DNA of 9,338 nt, from the NCBI GenBank assembly GCA_017936185.1, contig JAGBGA010000064.1, positions 1 through 9,338 of the forward strand. The letters are read 5' to 3'. Below are positions 5,731-9,338 of the stretch, in pieces; within the stretch, counting starts at the first letter, position 1; each line of letters opens with the position of its first letter. Source of the stretch: Alphaproteobacteria bacterium. Its GTDB lineage: Bacteria > Pseudomonadota > Alphaproteobacteria > Rs-D84. Below the pieces are notes generated by a model. The model was not told where the DNA came from. It worked only from the letters and a program-made list of their open reading frames with translations, and ran no database searches. Made by a program: the position numbers and the translations under genes.

Positions 5731-6747
5731 CTATCCTATTTTATATATACGAACATAACTGTCATCCGACGCACCGGTCGACCCCGAACCGCCATCGCCA
5801 CCATTAAAGCAATCTGTACCACACCAGTCGCCACTGGACACGCATTTACCTTCACGTCGCAAGATACAAACACCACCACCGCCACCACCACCATATGACA
5901 CAGTCACTTGCCCACCACATGAATAATACACATTTTTACCACCCACCCCACCGGTGGCATAATTTAAAGTTTCTGAATTTCCTTGCTGATTTTCAATATC
6001 ACCACCATTCCCACCACCAGACGCCGACGCATCAGCCCCCGGCAAAAGGTATGAATACGTCGTACCACCATCGGCACCACCATCACCACCACCAGACGCG
6101 CTTGCGCCCCCGCCACCACCACTGCAATACCCACCATTCGCAACATTAGAAAAACCGTCGCCACCATCATTATTCTTCGCATCCAACACAACACCACCAC
6201 CCCCACCGGCACAACAGCTTCCCAAAGACAAACCACCACCTGGAATCCCACTCACAACATTATTGTAACACCTTGTACCAAAACCACCACCCGAACGAAC
6301 AATTTGATTATTAAAAACCAACATTGAATCTACACCCGACGCCCCGCCACCGGACACCTGACGATTATGTGCAATTCCACTGTCATTTCCATCACCGCCA
6401 CGAAATGAATACACAGTCGTTTCTGTACTTAATTTAAAAACGCTTGAAACAACATCGCCCAAAACACGTGTTAAACCGGTCCCAGTCTGACATCGATACG
6501 GTCGCCCACCGGTACCGCCACGCAATTCTGCACGATATATTCCGGCCGGCAACGTGATTGTTTGACATGTATTTATTGTATTTTCTTCATACACCAGTGT
6601 CTCTGTCGCATCGAACACACCACCCCCAAGTGGCATTATCGCAACATGATATATTTCACCCGCCGCATTTTTTATATGCAACGCAGGCGACGTCAATTGC
6701 TGTGCGCGCGCAACGATTTCAACATCACCAATATGCAACACTGGCAT
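5731..6747 (-). CDS. Glycine-rich protein, upstream paralogue (338 aa)
   Basis: I choose ATG 6747 because it follows a G-rich AGGGGGG ribosome-binding stretch (6754-6760). The frame is open to TTG 6822, but the extra 25 residues (Cys-rich, SSTSWPLDV...) have no counterpart in the paralogue. Shared segments with the downstream protein: YRAELRGG, TTVYSFRGGDGN, GGGASGVDSMLVF, ADASASGGGNGGD, GGKNVYYSCGGQV and GGDGGSGSTGASDDSYVRIYKIG. The central part is expanded with more poly-Gly blocks and more Cys, for example CCAGGGGG. The domain again resembles bacterial relatives of the ALK-type glycine-rich domain. There is no clear signal peptide in frame, although ARA-QQ near the N-terminus resembles a signal peptidase I site. 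It is the first gene of the pair, behind the long leader at 6748-6995. Function unknown. Confidence 0.82.
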   Translation of the reverse strand: MPVLHIGDVEIVARAQQLTSPALHIKNAAGEIYHVAIMPLGGGVFDATETLVYEENTINTCQTITLPAGIYRAELRGGTGGRPYRCQTGTGLTRVLGDVVSSVFKLSTETTVYSFRGGDGNDSGIAHNRQVSGGGASGVDSMLVFNNQIVRSGGGFGTRCYNNVVSGIPGGGLSLGSCCAGGGGGVVLDAKNNDGGDGFSNVANGGYCSGGGGGASASGGGDGGADGGTTYSYLLPGADASASGGGNGGDIENQQGNSETLNYATGGVGGKNVYYSCGGQVTVSYGGGGGGGVCILRREGKCVSSGDWCGTDCFNGGDGGSGSTGASDDSYVRIYKIG

Positions 6748-6844
6748 ACCCACCCCCCTATTACAACTTTCAAAACAAAAACCACAAGACATAACATCAA
6801 GTGGCCAGGAGGTTGAAGACAATTGCTAGAATTGTGTCGCTTAT

Positions 6845-6970
6845 TCAATATATTCGCAAACCCTCCTGACCAGTGGGATTGATCAGGAGATTTTCATCAG
6901 AATAAAAAACAGCGCATCTTTGCGCCACAGGTTCTTTTTCCGACGCTAGCAACGGGTCTTCACACCCCAT
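6845..6970 (-). CDS. Possible 41-aa leader peptide inside the glycine-rich leader
   Basis: ATG 6970 opens a 41-codon frame beginning MGCEDPLLASEKEPVAQR and ending TGQEGLRIY before TGA at 6847-6845. There is no good ribosome binding site, the ATG overlaps the 5' hairpin, and a terminator-like hairpin lies inside the frame. Codon choice (AGA, CTA, CTC, CCC) differs from neighbouring - strand genes. It may be a leader peptide, a degraded remnant, or a chance frame in a structured RNA. I keep it only as a candidate. Confidence 0.25.
   Translation of the reverse strand: MGCEDPLLASEKEPVAQRCAVFYSDENLLINPTGQEGLRIY
6904..6925 (-). terminator. Terminator-like hairpin inside the glycine-rich leader
   Basis: On the - strand GCGCA (6925-6921), loop AAGA, TGCGC (6916-6912) is followed, after TG, by TTTTTT (6909-6904). 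It lies about 65-85 bases after the predicted transcription start and about 160 bases before the first gene. It would either end a small RNA or act as an attenuator. Confidence 0.6.
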
Positions 6971-6995
6971 CGACAAAACACTTGTCGACACGCGT

Positions 6996-7024
6996 ATATT
7001 AACACATATAAAAAATGAAATCAA
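6996..7024 (-). promoter_or_regulatory. Likely promoter of the glycine-rich operon
   Basis: On the - strand TTGATT (7024-7019) is followed by a 17-base spacer and TAATAT (7001-6996), with an extended -10 TG at 7004-7003. Predicted start is near 6989. It lies just after the terminator of the hisS-prfA operon, as expected for a new transcription unit. Confidence 0.5.
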
Positions 7025-7027
7025 AAC

Positions 7028-7055
7028 AAAAAACCGCCCACCGGCGGTTTTTTTT
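7028..7055. terminator. Intrinsic terminator of the hisS-prfA operon
   Basis: CCGCC (7034-7038), loop CACC, GGCGG (7043-7047), flanked by A6 on the left and T8 on the right, so it works on both strands. On the - strand it overlaps the TAA of the 96-aa gene. The 28 bases are identical to 4724-4751. Confidence 0.9.
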
Positions 7056-7344
7056 AACGTTGTTTAACAATCTTTACAGGCAATTTTTTATTTATCCCCA
7101 AACACCACCGCCACGTATCTGCGATAATTCTGGAATCATGTCCCCGCCCATCAAAATCAATCACCCAATCCCGAACAATCATCTGATGCGACACATATAA
7201 ATCATAATCGTCTGCAAACTTTTGCAACGTACTTCCTTGAATACGCAAGTTCCTGTCATAATCTGTATATGCGCACAAAGGTTTCGGCCCAAGCACATTA
7301 ATACAACGCGTACAAGCCCCCTTTATCACCGAACGCTTTCTCAA
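7054..7344 (-). CDS. Hypothetical protein downstream of prfA (96 aa)
   Basis: I do not recognise this protein. The frame is open from a TTG at 7389, which overlaps prfA and has no ribosome binding site. A TTG at 7344 sits 7 bases after GGAG embedded in the last codons of prfA and avoids overlap, so I prefer it. The 96-residue product is basic at both ends (MRKRSVIKGACTR, ending KIVKQR). It has Cys11, Cys14 and Cys24, then Cys81, and an acidic/aromatic middle (ADDYDLYVSHQMIVRDWVID). No signal peptide or membrane segment is visible. The terminator immediately after its stop argues that it is a real last gene of the operon. In many bacteria prfA is followed by prmC, but no methyltransferase motif (NPPY) is present here. 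Start codon and reality are moderately uncertain. Confidence 0.6.
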   Translation of the reverse strand: MRKRSVIKGACTRCINVLGPKPLCAYTDYDRNLRIQGSTLQKFADDYDLYVSHQMIVRDWVIDFDGRGHDSRIIADTWRWCLGINKKLPVKIVKQR

Positions 7345-7348
7345 AACC

Positions 7349-8413
7349 CTACTCCATATTCGCAAGTTGTTCCAATTGATCCGCGGCAATCAGGGCGTCA
7401 ATCATTTCATCAAGCCCCGCCCCACCGGCCAAAATATCGTCCAACTTGTAAAGCGTCAATTTGATACGATGATCTGTCACACGTTGTTCTGGGAAATTAT
7501 AAGTACGTATTTTTTCACTGCGGTCACCTGAACCAACCATTGATTTACGCGACGCGTTACTGGCACTCATCTGTTCTTCGCGCTGCTTTTCATACAACTT
7601 GGAACGAAGAACCGACATTGCTGCAATTTTGTTCTGCAACTGCGACCGTTCATTTTGACATGTAACAACAATCCCCGATGGAAAGTGTGTAATACGAATT
7701 GCGCTGTCTGTTTTATTAACGTGCTGGCCACCGGCACCAGACGCGCGGAAAATATCGATACGAATATCCTTGTCTTCGATTACAACATCAATATCTTTTG
7801 CTTCGGGCATAACGGCGACCGATGCCGCACTGGTATGAATACGCCCCCCTGCTTCGGTTTCTGGGACGCGTTGCACACGATGTATTCCCGATTCAAACTT
7901 CATACGACCATACGCACCCGCACCATCAATCTTGAAAACAATTTCTTTGTATCCACGCAAAGACGTTGCGTTTTCTTCAATCACTTCAACCTTCCACCCT
8001 TGGCGCAGCGCATACGATTTATATTGGTTATACAAATCACCCGCAAACAAGGCCGATTCTTCGCCACCAACCCCGGCACGAATCTCCATAATAACACTGT
8101 TATCATCAGCATCGTCGCGCGGCAACAGCGCAATCTGTAACCGTTTTTCTATTTCTGGCAACGCATGATTCAATTCGTTCAATTGTTCAACCGCGATTTC
8201 ACGCAATTCTGGGTCAGATTGCATTTCACGCGCATCCGCGATACCCGCCGTCGTTTGAAAGTATTCCGCAATCAATGGTAATATTTCATTTAAACGCGAA
8301 TATTCTTTGGACAGTTTGGTCAATTCATCACCAGACACATTCCCCGAATTCATCTGGGCTTCGATATCAGATGCGCGTTTTTGAATATCTTTCAACTTTT
8401 GTTCAACAATCAT
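7349..8413 (-). CDS. prfA: Peptide chain release factor 1
   Basis: RF1 recognises UAG and UAA stop codons and triggers peptidyl-tRNA hydrolysis on the ribosome. The start is ATG 8413, with AAGGGG 8 bases upstream inside the end of hisS and one base between the genes. The GTG at 8422 in the same frame is too close to that site. The product is 354 residues, normal for RF1. The N-terminal coiled-coil domain spans about 1-100. The stop-codon recognition tripeptide PxT appears as PET (184-186, in RVQRVPETEAGGRIHTSAASVAVMPE). The catalytic GGQ is at 228-230 (SGAGGQHVNKTDSAIRITH). The C-terminal RTYNFPEQRVTDHR is typical. Presence of Thr rather than the RF2 SPF motif settles RF1 over RF2. It lies in an operon with hisS and the 96-aa gene. 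Confidence 0.98.
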   Translation of the reverse strand: MIVEQKLKDIQKRASDIEAQMNSGNVSGDELTKLSKEYSRLNEILPLIAEYFQTTAGIADAREMQSDPELREIAVEQLNELNHALPEIEKRLQIALLPRDDADDNSVIMEIRAGVGGEESALFAGDLYNQYKSYALRQGWKVEVIEENATSLRGYKEIVFKIDGAGAYGRMKFESGIHRVQRVPETEAGGRIHTSAASVAVMPEAKDIDVVIEDKDIRIDIFRASGAGGQHVNKTDSAIRITHFPSGIVVTCQNERSQLQNKIAAMSVLRSKLYEKQREEQMSASNASRKSMVGSGDRSEKIRTYNFPEQRVTDHRIKLTLYKLDDILAGGAGLDEMIDALIAADQLEQLANME

Positions 8414-8414
8414 A

Positions 8415-9338
8415 TTAAACACCCCTTAAAACTTTTATCGCATCTGCAACAGATACATTTTGCTGTTCACCGGTGGTCATATTTTTAAGCGCAACAAATT
8501 GATTTTTTACTTCATCTTCACCAATTATCATGCTGAACTTTGCTTTTATTTTATCAGCATACTCAATTTGATTTTTAAACTTTTTTTCCGCATCAAGATA
8601 CGCCGTCGCTGCAACATTTGCATCACGCAAAGCATTCAATACAGACACCGAATACGCCAAATTTTCATTCCCCATACAAAGCACCGCCACATCAACCGGC
8701 GATTCAAATTGCGTCAAATCAATCGCGCCCGCCTCCATCAGTGCGACAAAAATTCGCGAAAAGCCAATTGCAGCCCCAACGCCGATAATTTTTGTCTTGC
8801 TGAACTTTCCGGCCAAATCCGCATAACGACCATCACCGGCCGCCGTCCCCAATTCTGGGTGACTTAACAAGCTGAATTCAAACACCAACCCTGTATAGTA
8901 CGCCAAACCACGCGTAACAGACAAATCAATTTCGGCATTTTTCACCCCGAACAATTTCAACGTTTTCATAAAATCATTCAATTCTGAAATCGCCGCATCT
9001 AAATTGTCAGACTTGTTCAAGAAGCCCGAATAACCATTTGCAAATACACTTTTAATTTGCTTTTCTTTATTTTCGTCATTCAACGTATCACGCAGTCCTT
9101 CGGCAAAATCTTCGTCGCCCATTTTATCTTTTTTATCAATTAAAACGAACACATCTTTCTTTTGCCCATCGTTCATTTCAAGCCAATCGAACAACGCATC
9201 CCAAAATGGACGCGACCCGACACGCACAGCATTTTCACCGATGAATTCGGACACAGAATTTAAAGTACGCTGAATCACAGAAATAATTTCCGCATCATAA
9301 TTCGTCGACAACGAATTAACACCCATTATATCCATATC
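8415..9338 (-). CDS. hisS: Histidyl-tRNA synthetase, N-terminus outside window
   Basis: HisRS is a class II synthetase that charges tRNA-His. Only the C-terminal 307 residues lie in the window; the frame is open at base 9338. About 110-150 N-terminal residues with class II motifs 1 and 2 are missing. Visible signatures (counted from the fragment start): the HisA motif as TRGLAYYTGLVFE (about 142-154), a GGRYDGL-like loop read as GDGRYADLAG (about 168-177), and motif 3 as GVGAAIGFSRI (about 186-196). The anticodon-binding domain follows at about 213-305. RGLAYYTG instead of RGLDYYxx resembles the divergent HisRS of many alphaproteobacteria. Its stop is one base from the prfA start, so the two genes form an operon. 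Confidence 0.96.
   Translation of the reverse strand, partial: DMDIMGVNSLSTNYDAEIISVIQRTLNSVSEFIGENAVRVGSRPFWDALFDWLEMNDGQKKDVFVLIDKKDKMGDEDFAEGLRDTLNDENKEKQIKSVFANGYSGFLNKSDNLDAAISELNDFMKTLKLFGVKNAEIDLSVTRGLAYYTGLVFEFSLLSHPELGTAAGDGRYADLAGKFSKTKIIGVGAAIGFSRIFVALMEAGAIDLTQFESPVDVAVLCMGNENLAYSVSVLNALRDANVAATAYLDAEKKFKNQIEYADKIKAKFSMIIGEDEVKNQFVALKNMTTGEQQNVSVADAIKVLRGV

Larger units (their letters stand above)
6748..6989 (-). promoter_or_regulatory. Long structured 5' leader of the glycine-rich operon
   Basis: Reading leftwards from about 6989: a 5' hairpin TCGACAA/TTGTCGA (6988-6970), a small GGGT/ACCC hairpin (6967-6954), and a terminator-like hairpin (6925-6904). Three segments then follow. 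A is CTCCTGATC (6889-6881), B is GGTCAGGAGG (6871-6862) and C is CCTCCTGGCC (6812-6803). B can pair with A (9 bp) or with C (10 bp), each through one G-U wobble, so the two helices exclude each other. On the + strand those wobbles become C-A mismatches, which favours a - strand RNA. Between B and C lies the hairpin ACAATT/AATTGT. The + strand here has more G than C (24 versus 17 in 6801-6890), unlike other non-coding parts. I recognise no known riboswitch. It could be an attenuator, a separate small RNA plus leader, or a repeated cassette. Confidence 0.5.

Noticed and set aside
5895..6149. + strand frame with His-rich product opposite the glycine-rich gene
   Set aside because: CAC repeats are the reverse complement of GGT/GTG-type sequence in the Gly-rich gene. 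It has no ribosome binding site and is a shadow.
6748..6822. N-terminal extension of the upstream glycine-rich gene from TTG 6822
   Set aside because: The region lies inside the structured leader and has no counterpart in the paralogue. ATG 6747 has a G-rich ribosome-binding stretch.
6860..6990. Known riboswitch, SRP RNA, 6S RNA or tmRNA
   Set aside because: I looked for the hallmark sequences of cobalamin, TPP and c-di-GMP switches, the SRP GGAAG loop and tmRNA ends. None fits; only generic hairpins are present.
7655..8140. 161-codon + strand frame opposite prfA
   Set aside because: prfA on the other strand is unambiguous with full motifs; this frame is a shadow.

Overview
The window looks like one end of a draft contig from an uncultured alphaproteobacterium. 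The first 18 bases are an exact match to the 3' end of an Illumina adapter, so genomic sequence starts at base 19. The lineage call is an inference. It rests on the HisRS signature (RGLAYYTG), MscL with a C-terminal zinc ribbon, a TlyA-type rRNA methyltransferase, and an outer-membrane beta-barrel protein ending in Phe, which implies a diderm cell. The + strand is strongly A- and C-rich and G-poor, most visibly in non-coding DNA. Genes on the two strands therefore use very different synonymous codons. All the housekeeping genes lie on the - strand (tlyA, mscL, aroK, prfA, hisS), which is probably the leading strand. Three of the lineage-specific genes lie on the + strand.

Layout from left to right: (1) tlyA, reading leftwards and cut by the contig end. 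(2) A divergent gap, then an 82-aa Cys-rich small protein on + with its own terminator. (3) A gene-free stretch of about 690 bases (922-1609) holding a 107-base tandem duplication, a 17-bp-arm inverted repeat and the mscL terminator. (4) The aroK-mscL pair on -. (5) On +, an outer-membrane barrel protein and then an orphan 213-aa protein, each with a likely promoter and terminator. (6) Two tandem paralogous glycine-rich proteins on -, translationally coupled. They sit behind a leader of about 250 bases with a promoter, an internal terminator-like hairpin and mutually exclusive helices. (7) On -, hisS (cut by the window end), prfA and a 96-aa hypothetical gene, tightly packed and closed by a terminator.

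Putative joint functions: hisS, prfA and tlyA serve translation (tRNA charging, termination, rRNA methylation). aroK serves aromatic amino-acid synthesis. mscL protects against osmotic downshock. The barrel protein and possibly the glycine-rich pair would act at the cell surface. The most interesting part is the glycine-rich locus: a duplicated Gly-rich domain pair behind a structured leader that breaks the local strand skew. I saw no CRISPR array, tRNA, rRNA, integrase or complete insertion sequence.
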